Shown piece after piece: positions 54,192-64,000 of a stretch of 64,000 bases of DNA. The stretch spans positions 4,834,100 through 4,898,099 of the forward strand of contig CANTUZ010000025.1 in assembly GCA_947846985.1 (NCBI GenBank), read 5' to 3'. The notes beneath the pieces were generated by a model. It worked only from the letters and a program-made list of their open reading frames with translations, was not told the origin of the DNA and did no database searches. Position 1 is the first letter of the stretch, and every line of letters begins with the position of its first letter. The position numbers were made by a program, and so were the translations under genes. Origin of the DNA: Fratercula arctica (lineage: Eukaryota > Chordata > Aves > Charadriiformes > Alcidae).

Positions 54192-55213
54192 TGTTTTGGG
54201 TTTATGTGGCAAGGTTTTGGGGGGGGGGGGGGTGTCAGAAGGGGTGTTTTTTGTGAGAAAATGCCAGAAGCTACCCCCACGTCAGACAGAGCCAGTTCCA
54301 GACAGCTCCAAGATGGGCCAAAGCTGAGCTAATCAGTGATGTTGGTGGTGCTTCTGTGATAACATATTTAAGAATGGATAAAAACTGTTGCACAACAGCA
54401 GCTGAGAGCGGAGTGAGAATATGTGAGAGGGAGAACTCTGCAGACACCAAGCTCAGTGAAGGAGTGGGAGGAGGTGCTCGAAGTGGTGGATCAGAGATTC
54501 CCCTGCAGCCCATGGTGAAGACCATGGTGACATGCAGGTTGTCCCCCTGCAGCCCATAGAGATCCATGGCAGAGCAGATATCCACCCTGCAGCCCATGGA
54601 GGACCCTACACCAGAGCAGGTGGATGTGCCCTGAAGGAAGCTGTGACCCCATGGAAAGCCTGTGCTAGAGCAGGTTCCTGGCAGGACCTGTGGCCCCACA
54701 GGGGACCCATGCTGGAGCAGTCCATTCCTGAATTGCTGCACCTGATGGAAAGGACCCACATTGGAGAAGTTTGTGAAGGACTGTCTCCTGTGGGAGTGAC
54801 CTCATGTCGGAGCAGGGGAAGAGCATGAGGAGGAACGAGTAACAGAAACAAAGCGTTATGAACTGACTGCAACCCCTATTCCCCATCCAGCTGTGCCATT
54901 CTGAGGGATTGGGTGTGGAGGAGGAGGAGGTGGGGGCAGTCAACTTGAGCATCATAAGAAGGGAGGAGGTGGAGGGAAGGTGTTTTTTAGAATTTTTCTT
55001 ATTTCTCATTATCCTACTCTGTTACAATTGTCAATAAATTAATTTCCCCAAGTCAAGTCTTTTTCCTGTGATGGTAATTGCCAAGTGATCTCCATGTCCT
55101 TATTTTGATCCATGGGCCTTTTGTTATATTTTCTCCCCCCATCCTGTTGAGAAGGGGGAGTGATAGAGCAGCTTGGTGGGTACCTGGCAGCTAGCCAAGG
55201 TTAACCCACTGCC
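54192..55213 (+). repeat. Family K LTR, uninterrupted reference copy
   Basis: 1,022 bases, starting TGTTTTGGGTTTATGTGGCA and flanked by CTTGG at 54187-54191 and 55214-55218. It starts only nine bases beyond copy B. TATA region ACATATTTAAG at 54362-54372; G15 run near 54217-54231; central degenerate tandem repeats with the core GACCCATGCTGGAGCAG (54520-54800); AATAAATT near 55033. The terminal CACTGCC has decayed from the usual CACCACA. Small frames on both strands (54271-55009) arise from the repeats. Confidence 0.85.
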
Positions 55214-55218
55214 CTTGG

Positions 55219-56032
55219 TTAGTGAATAAGGGATTTTCAATACCTTATTTGCTTGGTTGGTAATGCTTTGTTTTAACATTTCTATAAGTTTTTTATTTAA
55301 CCCAACTCTTCTTGAAATACAGGCATATAATTATGAGATGAATTCAAGTGAGAAATCACTGAAAGTTAATTTTTCAGGAGCGAGATGCTTTTACAAACAA
55401 AAAAACCCCAACACCACCCCCACACTCCCAACAACCTTGGAGCAAATATTTGAATGCGTTTCATATTTCTTGTATCTTAATTAATATGCATGTTTATATG
55501 TGCTGTTTAGTGTGTGCTGTTTTAATGGCTTTGATCAATTTCAAATAATACAAAGCTGTATCAGTTTCTTTCAGTTGAGAAAACCACTTATGGCTCACTT
55601 GCTTATAGATTTCACTAGCAGTTCAAAGTTCAGTTTGTCCTCTTTTCCTCTGTGATCTCCTTGATGCAGTGTTGCTGCTGTTGTCTCCCACGTTGTTTAT
55701 GAGGAAAGTAAAACTTATTGATTTATTGGAATTCTCTTGAGTAATTTTCAATTGTTTTCAAGAATAAATGAGAGGTAAACATTTGATCAGTCTTCATAAG
55801 CAGATTTGCTTTAAAAAGCTGTCAGTCTAGTATGTACTTTTTTGATTTTATGGCATATGTTGTTTTTGTCAAGTTTTTTTTTAAAAGAAGATAGTGGAGA
55901 ACTGTTGTGCTGAAATGTCCCATTTGTTGTTTTGTTTACCTGTTGTCTAATTATGGGGATGCAGAGGTGGTTTTTTGGTGGTTTTTTTTTGCGTGTTTTG
56001 TTTTTTTTATCTATCACAAAATATCAAGTGGT
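55219..56032. other. Unassigned sequence
   Basis: About 800 bases, AT-rich, with A/C-rich (55400-55430) and T-rich (55985-56010) tracts. No gene or repeat recognised. Confidence 0.5.
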
Positions 56033-56876
56033 GTTACGAGCGAAAAGCAGGTGCAGGTCCCTCAGGGACAAGGCATGACACTCAGTGAGTGAAAGCTTTA
56101 GCTTTAATCAAAGTGTAGCGTTATCACGGTGGGAGCCCCGGGACACTGACACTAATCAATATGGGGACCTGACGCAGTGGAACCCTACTCAGGAGTGAAG
56201 CTCAAGGGAAAGCACCACAGTGGTGGATAATAAAACTTGCACTGATTAACATATCATATATATATATATATATATATGCAATGTGTTGTTTTACTCATTA
56301 GCAAACCTGCTGATGTAATGCAGGTGCTATTGTCTGAATTCCGAGATCCACAGCTGGCCTCCCTTGTTGGTGCCTGTGCAAAAGTAGGTGCAGATGAAGG
56401 GGAGGGGTTACTATCCTGGGTTACTGTGACAGTGGGATAAAACATGCTTGGGACTCTACATGCTGTTTTAAACTGAAAGAGGGTAAATTTAGATTAGATA
56501 TTAGGAAGAAATTCTTTCCTCTGTGGGTGGTGAGACACTGGAACAGGTTGCCCAGAGAGGCTGCAGATGCCCCATCCCTGGAAGTGTTCAAGGCCAGGTT
56601 GGATGGGGCTTTGAGCAACCTAGTCTAGTGGAAGGAGTCCCTAGCCGTGGCGGGGGGGTTGGAACTAGATGATCTTTAAGGTCCCTTCTAACTCTAACCA
56701 TTCTGTTTTTCTATGATACTTGGATGGGGGAGGTGAACTATCCCAGGTTACTGTAACAACAAGATAAGACCTGCTTGGGACTCTACATACTCAGATGGGG
56801 GAGGCAAACTATGCTGTGTTACTGTAACAAAGTCTTCTTGTGCCCTACATAGAATCAATCTGTCACAATTTGTATT
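56033..56876 (-). repeat. LTR of ERV E with U3 tandem repeats, split by a CR1
   Basis: Minus-strand LTR from 56033 (TGTTACGAGCG) to 56876 (ATCTGTCACA). Its U3 side carries three copies of a unit of about 70-75 bases (core GGTTACTGTAACA, GCTTGGGACTCTACAT) at 56393-56451, 56723-56790 and 56791-56855. A CR1 tail sits between units one and two. It lies downstream of the minus-strand env of ERV E and is probably its 3' LTR. A (TA)n run is at 56251-56278. Confidence 0.65.
56452..56722 (+). mobile_element. CR1 3' fragment inside the ERV E LTR
   Basis: Plus-strand CR1 tail with [18 protein letters not shown] ORF2 end and ATTCTGTTTTTCTATGATA terminus. It post-dates the LTR because the LTR repeat resumes immediately after. 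Confidence 0.85.
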
Positions 56877-56968
56877 GTTAACATTCCATGTAAGATTCCA
56901 GTGTGTTAGACTAGCAAAAACATGATCATTTGTTATTACTGACTCATTATTGCAGGTTCATGAGGATT

Positions 56969-57721
56969 TCAGGTCAGAACCAATACAAGCTTGTATTCTG
57001 TTACATTTAAATTGAAAGCATATTTGGGTTTGATTGTAATACAGAATGTAATCATAATTGCTTGTTTTTCACACACAGGTTGTATTTGTGCTCTGGGACA
57101 TTCTAATGCACCATGGGGCTCTAACATAAGTATGTGCCTTAAAAGGTTGGTGTGCTGGGGGAGTAAGTAGGCTGAATTAGATTGATACCAAGGTGCTTCA
57201 GAAACAGATTCAGCTACCACCCAAATTTGGTATCTGATGATCAAAGGTGGTGTAGGCAATACCAACAATCCAGTACTTCATCTAATTGAGAAGTTGTATT
57301 CATAAATTGAATGATATGGTTATTATTCCATTCTTGGGATAAGGAAAAACAAGATACAAATAAGGATAAGCACAGTACAACAGATGACATAATAATTTTA
57401 AGGTTATGATTTCCTGGGTGTGCTCTAGTCTCATCCAGGCCAAAGTATCTGTCTGGGTAGAATTTCTTACCTGAAAGAGGCAAGAGATTGTCCAGTCACG
57501 GAGATTATCCAAGCTTCAGTGATAGTTAAAGAGAGTCCCCATTTAGAAATGGCTATCCATATGCCTTTTTCTTGGGGAAGCAGTAGTGACAGACATTTTA
57601 CCCATTGAAGGGTGGTCAGTAAGAACAGTGTCACCCTGAGAAAAAATGATGGGTTGACAGTGGGATCTCTGGAGGTTTTGTGGGATGGATAGTTGGAAAA
57701 TGAGCTTGTTTCACTGGGCAT
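56969..57721 (-). pseudogene. env: ERV E env fragment, surface-subunit start
   Basis: Minus-strand frames 57467-57721 and 57241-57483, then decayed sequence to 56969. A hydrophobic signal-like stretch (SSVVLCLSLFVSCFSL) is followed about 25 residues later by CWYC, the CXXC motif of gammaretrovirus-type surface subunits. Frames are offset and stops interrupt, and no transmembrane subunit is visible. This is the only env sequence in the window. Confidence 0.55.
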
Positions 57722-57829
57722 ACAGTGGGTGTCTGTCAGTTATTTAGGTGTCAGATGGCCTCGGGTAAGACTTTACTCCATTTTCTTGTACATAAATTTT
57801 GTCCTAGAACTCATTTTAAAAGATCATTC

Positions 57830-58880
57830 CATCTCTCAACCATGCCATTACTTTGAGGTCTATAGGGTAGGTGGAATACCCAGGTGACTGTAGCATTCAC
57901 GCCATCATTTACCGTCTCTGATTAGCAAAGGTCTGTCCTTCCTTGCAATGTTTTCTGATTTCTTAACATATTTCACAGCTGGAGATCAAGTCACGTGCTT
58001 GCTGAGTGGTTAGTGGTGTCACAAAAATTTGCAACTGGACTATGCTAACCAAGGAGAGAGGCCAGGAAACAAACTATAGAATTACAAGGTTAAGTATTTA
58101 TTCATGCGCATGCAAATGTGGTTTTACACAGGGTTCTTATACCCTTCAAGCATTCAGGTACAACACAATTTGACTAATTACTAACACCCACACTACGAAT
58201 TACTAATCTTAGTAAAACTTTGCAAAGCAACTATAGTTCTGAAGGATTCTTGCTGCTTGTCTATTGATCCAGATGTCCCTGAAGTCAGTCTTCCTATAGT
58301 TACTTATCTATGATGTCAGACAACACTGGGAGGGTTTTGAAGACGTGTTAGAGGAGCTAGGATACTGGTGTTATCTTGGTTGTCCAGGGGTATCCTTTAT
58401 CCTTCATGAACAGCTCCAAGTTTCCAAGAAGCAAAGTCCTTATTTCCAGGGCCAAGCTGTCCTTTATTTTGTTTTACTTAATCATGAACAATACCAAAGT
58501 TTCCAGTAAAATTCCACTACCTCATTACATTACAATGTATAATGTGAACTAATATATATATTAACAGAGTTAATGCACTTTCATAATATAAAGATTGATA
58601 TAATAGGGAAGGGAATGTTCATAAAAGTGCCCACCCCCTAATGTGTGCTTGTTTAAGTAAATCATCTGTACCAGCATGTCCTAATGAAGCATGTGGCCAG
58701 TGGGCTAATCTATTCCATTTAATGGAATCAGGATCTATAGCAATATTAATTTCAGGTAGCTGGTTGGCCTTGGCATTGAGTTCGGCTTCCTTAGTGTTAG
58801 CTTTTTGGTGGGAAGGTACATGTCCTACTTGAAGGGAACAGGATAAAGCTAATTGATATAATTTTTTCCCAATACAGGCA
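57830..58880 (-). pseudogene. pol: ERV E RNase H-integrase, split by an LTR
   Basis: 58640-58880 (minus) reads VGHVPSHQKANTKEAELNA, the RNase H end, and HWPHASLGHAG, the first half of the integrase zinc finger. The second half, LTTQQARDLISSCEIC, lies at 57960-58012 beyond an inserted LTR. After a deletion of most of the core, 57835-57895 reads FHLPYRPQSNGMVERWN, the catalytic Glu block. Stops and deletions leave it dead. Confidence 0.7.
58014..58638 (-). repeat. LTR inserted in the ERV E integrase
   Basis: About 625 bases. On the minus strand an AATAAAT (complement near 58096-58102) lies downstream of a TATA-like GGTATAAGAA (near 58137-58146), as expected for U3-R. The zinc-finger halves of integrase flank it. 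Exact ends and target duplication not resolved. Confidence 0.6.
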
Positions 58881-58892
58881 TGACGAATCCCA

Positions 58893-59971
58893 TGACTGAA
58901 GTGTGGCTATCGATGGCTACAGGCTGTTCAGAAGGGATAGGCTAGGAAGGAGAGGCAGTGAGGTAGCCCTGTATGTTAGGGGGTGTTTTGATTGTCTAGA
59001 GCTTAATGATGGTGATGAGAGGGTTGAGTGTTTATGGGTAAGAATCAGGGGGAAGGCCAACAAGGCAGATATCATGGTGGGAGTTTTTTATAGACCACCC
59101 AACCACAATGGAGAGGCAGACAAAATATTCTATAAGCAGCTGGGAGAAGTCTCACAATTGCTAGCCCTTCTTCTCGTGGGGGATTTCAACTTACCAGATA
59201 TCTGCTGGGAATACAATACAGCCAAGAGGAAACAGTCGGGAGGTTCCTGGAGAGTGTGGAAGATAACTTCCTGATACAGCTGGTGAGGGAGCCAACCAGG
59301 GAAGGTGCCCCACTGAACCTTTTGTTTGTGAACAGAGAAGGACTTGTGGGTGATGTGATGGTTGGAGGCCGTCTTGGGCAGTGACCACAAAATGACAGAG
59401 TTTACAATTCTTGGAGAAGTAAGGAGGGGGGTCAGCAGAACTGCTGCCTTGGACTTCTGGAGGGCAGACATTGACCTCTTTAGGGGCCTGGTTGACAGAG
59501 TCCCTTGGGAGGCAGTCCTGAAGGGCAAAGGAGTCCAGGAAGGCTGGACGTTTTTCAAGAAGGAAACCTTAAAGACACAGGAGCAAGGACAATCCCATGT
59601 GCCGAAAGACGAGCCATCGGGGAAGAAGACTGTCCTGGCTGAACAGAGAGCTTTGGCTGGAACTCAGGGAAAAAAAAAAAAAAGAGAGTTTACGACCTTT
59701 GGAAGAAGGGGCAACTCAGGAGGACTACAAGGATGTTGTGAGGTTATGCAGGGAGAAAATTAGAAAGGCCAAAGCTCAACTAGAACTTAATCTAACTACA
59801 GCTGTAAAAGACAATAAAAAATATTTCTATAAATGCATTAGCAACCAAAGGAGGTCTAAGGAGAATCTCTATCCTTTATTGGATGCGGGGGGGAAACATA
59901 GTGACCAAGGATGAGTAAAAGGCTGAGGTACTTAATGCTCTCTTTGCCTCAGGCTTTAATAGTAAGGCCAC
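58893..59971 (+). mobile_element. CR1 fragment with endonuclease domain, frameshifted
   Basis: Plus-strand ORF2 N-terminal half, the part missing from the other CR1 copies. 58903-59271 encodes apurinic-type endonuclease motifs: GYRLFRRDRLGRRGSEVALYV, VGVFYRPP and LLVGDFNLPDI. A frameshift follows near 59240-59370; 59362-59763 (SDHKMTEFTI, the final endonuclease His motif) and 59597-59914 continue into the linker. An A12 run at 59672-59683 marks another frame change. It ends abruptly where ERV copy D starts. Confidence 0.85.
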
Positions 59972-60214
59972 TAAGTCCATTTAGTCCATAACTGTAGGAT
60001 TTAATCTCTCATAGCAGAATCTCATGGTAGGAAAGATGGTATGAAATTCATTTTGCTCCATGCCCACGGGTAGCATGTCCATCTCGAAGAGTTTTGCTGG
60101 ACACCACATGATGAAGCTGGTTCAGGTTTCATCACCACTATGGTATCCTTAAATTAAAAACACTTCTAGAACACTGTTAGTATCATATAACAATTAACAT
60201 CATACAGCTCAGAA

Positions 60215-61139
60215 TTAAGTCTTCTCACCCAGGGTCAAATATCCTTGAGGTACACACTGAGCTTCTCCATTCTTCAGCATCACCCACCAAGTACATCCAG
60301 GTCCTTGAGCAGAAACAGTCCCACGAATGGGTTTGCCTTTGCCTGAGGCAGGAAAAACCCAAACAGTTTTCCCCAGCATATTCCTTTCATGCACCACAGG
60401 GGCTTTATACCCTTCTAATGTATGTAAAGGTCTGACTGAGCAGGACCAGCTCGATTGATGGATCCCCCTGGTGTTAACTAACCAGGTAGCTTGTGCTAAA
60501 TGCTGGTCCCAATTTTTAAAGGATCCACCACCCATTGATTGCAGGGTAGTATTTAACAGTCCATTGTATCGCTCAATTTTCCCAGAAGCTGGTGCATGAT
60601 AGGGGATGTGATATACCCACTCAATGTCATGTTCTTTTGCCCAATTACTTATAAGGTTGTTTTTGAAATGAGTCCCCTTGTCTGATTCAATTCTTTCTGG
60701 AGTACCATGTCACCAGAAGACTTGCCTTTCAAGGCCCAGGATGGTATTCTGGGCAGTAGCATGGGGCACGGCATAGGTTTCCAACCATCCGATGCTTCCT
60801 TCCACCATTGTGAGCACATAATGCTTACCCTGGCAGGTTTGAGGGAGTGTGATTCAGTCAGTTTGCCAGGCCTCCCCATACCTTATTTCAGCCATCGTCC
60901 CCCATACCACAAAGGTTTTAACCTTTTAGCTTGCTTGATTTTGGCACGTTTCACAATCATGGATAACCTGTGCAATTGTGTCCATGGTTAGATCCACCCC
61001 TCGGTCATGAGCCCATTTATATGTTGCATCTCTTCCTTGATGACCTGAAGTGCCACCAAGCTAAAAAAATTTCACCTCTATGTTCCCAGTCCAAATCTGT
61101 CTGGAAAATCTTAGCAGCCTGATCCACTTGCTGATTGTT
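60215..61139 (-). pseudogene. pol: Copy D integrase, degraded
   Basis: The C-terminal domain is open at 60215-60535 (WVFPASGKGKPIRGTV, CTWWVM). Upstream the core shows the GTHFKNNLISNW-type block and KIERYN, but frameshifts and a TGA (60715 area) break it. Zinc-finger residues near 60950-61050 are partly lost. Confidence 0.7.
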
Positions 61140-61900
61140 TCAATGTTCCTCAGTGGCACGACTCATGGGTACGTGGGCATCTACATGGCGCACCTTTACG
61201 ACTAGTTTCCCTATCTGGTCAGCAATACCTTGCCAAAATTCAGCAGCCCAGATGGGTTTACCTTTGCGCTTCCAGTTGCTCTGCTTCCACTGCTTTAACC
61301 ACCCCCACAGAGCATTTGCCACCATCCATGAGTCAGTATAGAGACAGAGCATTGGCCACTTTTCTCATTCAGCAATGTCTAGGGCCAGCTGGATGGCTTT
61401 TACCTCTGCCAATTGACTCGATTCACCTTATCCTTCAGTAGCTTCTGCAACTCATCATGTAGGACTCCATACAGTAGCTTTCCATGTTTTCCTACAATAC
61501 GACAAGATCCATCAGTGAACAAGGCATACTGTTTCTCATTATCTGAGAGGTCATCATATGGTAGGGCTTCCTCAGCACAAGTCACCACCTCCTCAGGTGG
61601 CATTGTGAAGTCTTTGCCTTCAGGCCAGGTTGTGATCACTTCTACAATTCCTGGACAGCTGGGGTTTCCTATTTGAGCTCGCTATGTGATTAAGGCAACC
61701 CACTTACTCCAGGTAGCATCGGTAGCATGATGAGTAGAAGGAACTTTACCCTTGAACATCCAGCCCAGCACTGGTAATCGGAGTGCCAGGAGGAGCTGTG
61801 CTTCAGTACCAATTACCTCTGAAGCAGCTCTAACTCCTCCATATGCTGCCAAGATTCTCAGTTGGGGTATAGTTGGCCTCGGAGCCTTTATAGTCTCAAC
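61140..61900 (-). pseudogene. pol: Copy D RNase H region
   Basis: 61140-61352 encodes the RNase H tail (VDAHVP); 61400-61639 includes LFTDGSC. TGAs sit at complement(61365..61367) and complement(61455..61457), the same two sites as in A and B, 90 bases apart. An additional TGA follows directly at complement(61452..61454). Confidence 0.75.
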
Positions 61901-62879
61901 TCCAGAATCCTAGGGGTCAACCTCAAGTCTCCCCCGGTGCTTTCTGCATGAGGCTCCAGGTAGGGCCATTGTCCCCGGCTGCGGTGTAGAGCACATTTTT
62001 AATGTCCCATCCTGTTCGGACTGGTCCAAGGGCTGTGCATGCACAATCTCTTGTTTAATTTGCTCAAAGGCCTGTCGTTGCTCAGGACCCCACATAAAAT
62101 AATTTTTCTTTCGAGTCCCTTCATACAGAGGTCTCACAATCTGACTATAACCTGGAATATGCATTCTCCAGAAACCCACAACACCTAAGAAGGCTTGTGT
62201 TTCCTTTCTGTTAGTAGGTGGGGACATAGATGTTATTTTATTAATCACGTCCATTGGGAACTGGCGACACCCATCTTCCCACTTAATTCCCAAGAACTGG
62301 ATGTCTCATGCAGGTCCCTTGACCTTACCTCTTTTTACAGCAAAACCCACTTTCAGAAGAATCTTGATTATCTTCTTACCTTTCTTGAAAACTTCTTCTG
62401 CTGTGTTTCCCCATACAATGATATCATCAATGTATTGCAGGTGTTCTGGAGCTTCACCCTTCTCCAGTGCAGGCTGGATCAGCCCATGGCAAACAGTAGG
62501 GCTGTGTTTCCACCCCTGGGGCAGTTAATTCCAGGTGTACTGGATGCCTCTCCAGGTGAAAGCAAACTGTGGCCTGCACTCTGCTGCTAAAGGAATAGAG
62601 AAAAAGGCATGAGCAGTGTCAATGGTACCATACCACTTGGCTGCCTTGGACTCCAGTTCATACTGCAGTTCTAGCATGTGTGGCACAGCATCACTCAGTG
62701 GTGGTGTGACTTCATTCAGGCCACCAGTGTCTACTGTTAGTCTCCAGTCTCCATCAGACTTTCACACTGGCCATATAGGGCTGTTAAAGGGTGAGAGTCT
62801 TGCTGATCACTCCTTGGCTCTCTAGCTGGTGAATCGGGTTCTGGATGGGAACCAGGGGGTCTCAGTTAGTGCGATACTG
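61901..62879 (-). pseudogene. pol: Copy D reverse transcriptase
   Basis: 61910-62293 encodes the RT connection (MGIKWEDG, AFLGVVGFWRMHIPG, WGPEQRQAFEQIKQEI). The palm, with YIDDIIVWG, is at about 62410-62445. The shared TGA is at complement(62762..62764), between the PIWPV and KSDG blocks and 471 bases (157 codons) from the 62293 codon, so in frame. Other private stops occur, for example TTAACTGCC near 62524. Confidence 0.75.
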
Positions 62880-63364
62880 TCATCCATGCACCATGGAAGT
62901 AGCAATTGGCACCTGCTGTTCTTTAACCCTCAGCAGTGCCACCACAGAAGGGTCATCTGAAAGGCCAGGCAAGGTAGACAGCTGTGTGATATCCTCAGTC
63001 TCTACAGCTGCCATACCAAAAGCCCACCCATACCCTTTTGGGTCTTTGAAATACCCTTTCTTGAGGTAGTCCATGCCAAGGATGCACGGAGCATTTGGGC
63101 CAGTCACAATGGGGTGCTTCTCCCATTTATTCCCAGTTAGGCTCACTTCAGCCTCTAATACAGTCAGTTCTTGAGACCCCCTGTCTCTCCAGAAATAGTG
63201 ACAGCTTCTGGTCCTTTATGATTCGATGGCAATAGGGTACACTGTGCACCAGTGTCCACCAGGGCTTTATACTTTTGTGGCTCTAATGTGCCAGGCCATG
63301 GAATCCACACAGTCCAATAAACTTGGTTATCCCTCTCCTCCTCCTGGCTGGAGGCAGGGCAACC
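62880..63364 (-). pseudogene. pro: Copy D protease
   Basis: LVDTGAQCTL active site near 63240-63268 is intact, and ILGMDYLKKGYFKDPKGYGW lies within the open frame 62880-63146. A frameshift occurs between them near 63180. The gag-pro TAG lies at complement(63365..63367). Confidence 0.75.
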
Positions 63365-63987
63365 CTAATGTTGAGAACAACATCTACAATTAGAAGATGA
63401 GTTCCTACAAGTACCGGAGCATCACTTACCGTAGACTGGAGCAGCAACCCTCCTGCAGAAATTCTTCCATCTGCTTTACCTTGCAACTCAAGCACTTGTG
63501 CCTGTAGGGCTGGAACAGGTTTTTTATCCCACTTACTCATGTCCTCTCCATTGTTGCAGAGGCAAAGCCACAGGAAATCTTGGAGTGGGTCCTGTTTCCC
63601 TTGAGTTGATTTCATAGGAGGGTGTTTTTTCTTAATGACTGCAACATGGGTCTGTTCAGGGGAAGAGTGGGATTCTTTCCCCTTCTCAGACAGTTTTTCA
63701 AGCAGTTCATGAAAAAGTTTATCATTTTTCTCATTTTGCTCAGCTATTGTCTTAGTCATTTTCTCTCTTGTCTCAGCCATTTTCTTGGTATTCTTAGCCA
63801 CTTTCTCAGTTGTCTCAGCCATTGTCTTCGATTGATCAGCCATGGTCTTAGTTTGCTCAGCCATTTTCTCCATGGCTGCTACAGTGAGGGGAGGAGAGAG
63901 ACTGTCTTCATACTGTTGTACCTTGTCAGCCACCTCATTTATGTTTGGTGTATCAGTATCAGATCCTCCCCAGACCATTGTTGACAA
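63283..63987 (-). CDS. gag: Copy D gag C-terminal part with heptad-repeat coiled coil (234 residues)
   Basis: Open frame with NEVADKVQQYEDSLSPPL, the counterpart of VDEVAGWLWRYEESLSSPL in copy A. From about residue 37 to 98 it has a run of Lys/Glu/Thr/Met heptads (MAEQTKTMADQSKTMAETTE and onward), strongly coiled-coil-like and with no equivalent of that length in A or B, where only EKLSRKVQQLEEN is found. It continues to LWLCLCNNGEDMSKWD and then leaves the gag frame near the end, reading past the native TAG by frameshift. The Met at 63987 is internal to gag. Confidence 0.7.
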   Translation of the reverse strand: MSTMVWGGSDTDTPNINEVADKVQQYEDSLSPPLTVAAMEKMAEQTKTMADQSKTMAETTEKVAKNTKKMAETREKMTKTIAEQNEKNDKLFHELLEKLSEKGKESHSSPEQTHVAVIKKKHPPMKSTQGKQDPLQDFLWLCLCNNGEDMSKWDKKPVPALQAQVLELQGKADGRISAGGLLLQSTVSDAPVLVGTHLLIVDVVLNIRVALPPARRRRGITKFIGLCGFHGLAH

Positions 63988-64000
63988 TGTGTGGGAATAC

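Larger units (their letters stand above)
59972..64000 (-). mobile_element. ERVL-like provirus copy D, diverged, running off the window
   Basis: Minus-strand relative of A-C, clearly more diverged. From right: gag with a coiled-coil expansion, protease, RT, RNase H, integrase (to about 60215) and part of the 3' untranslated region. The 3' LTR is absent; homology stops near 59972 at the CR1. The 5' portion lies beyond 64000. Confidence 0.85.

Noticed and set aside
54271..55009. Minus-strand open frames of 114 and 162 codons
   Set aside because: Antisense to the uninterrupted family K LTR; repeat-derived.

Overview
The window reads as a bird genome. It is full of CR1-type LINEs (3' ends of the ATTCTATGATTCTATG and ATCACAGAATCACAGAAT kind, ORF2 proteins with the FADD reverse-transcriptase motif) and of avian ERVL-type and ERVK-like LTRs. 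It holds one clear host gene, a three-exon CKS2 (79 residues, all splice sites intact) at 41200-43739. CKS2 lies on the Z chromosome in chicken, so a Z or W origin is likely; the extreme density of nested retroviral insertions would suit a W chromosome, but that is inference.

Layout. 1-719: CR1 tail. 1565-4410: a ~1 kb LTR (family K) carrying two nested solo LTRs. 5143-7392: CR1 with an unbroken 718-residue ORF2 piece. 8831-17270: an LTR and two CR1 pieces, the second split by ERVL copy A (10983-17203), whose 3' LTR is inverted. 20075-21107: CR1 with a nested solo LTR. 22844-29216: ERVL copy C (minus) with nested LTRs. 32130-34409: a second, related ERV family (F, minus). 35036-39836: LTRs nested in LTRs. 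40860-44110: CKS2 with promoter and polyadenylation signal. 44264-44824: solo LTR. 47221-48302: CR1. 48530-54182: ERVL copy B, the best preserved. 54192-55213: family K LTR. 56033-58890: ERV E (minus), pol and env fragments plus LTR. 58893-59971: CR1 endonuclease piece. 59972-64000: ERVL copy D (minus), running off the window.

Copies A, B, C and D share one plan: a lysine-tRNA-like primer site (seen in A and B), a first ORF with a hydrophobic multi-pass N-terminus and an Ala/Thr/Pro repeat (complete in B), a gag body, a protease after an in-frame UAG, reverse transcriptase, RNase H and integrase, no env, a purine tract and the LTR. The two most notable observations are (1) copy A, bounded by U3 ends on both sides with its 3' LTR flipped exactly at reverse-transcription landmarks, and (2) in-frame UGA codons at identical pol positions in all four copies, including the diverged copy D, as though the family spread while carrying them. 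No tRNA, rRNA or CRISPR features were seen. All coordinates and counts are by eye.
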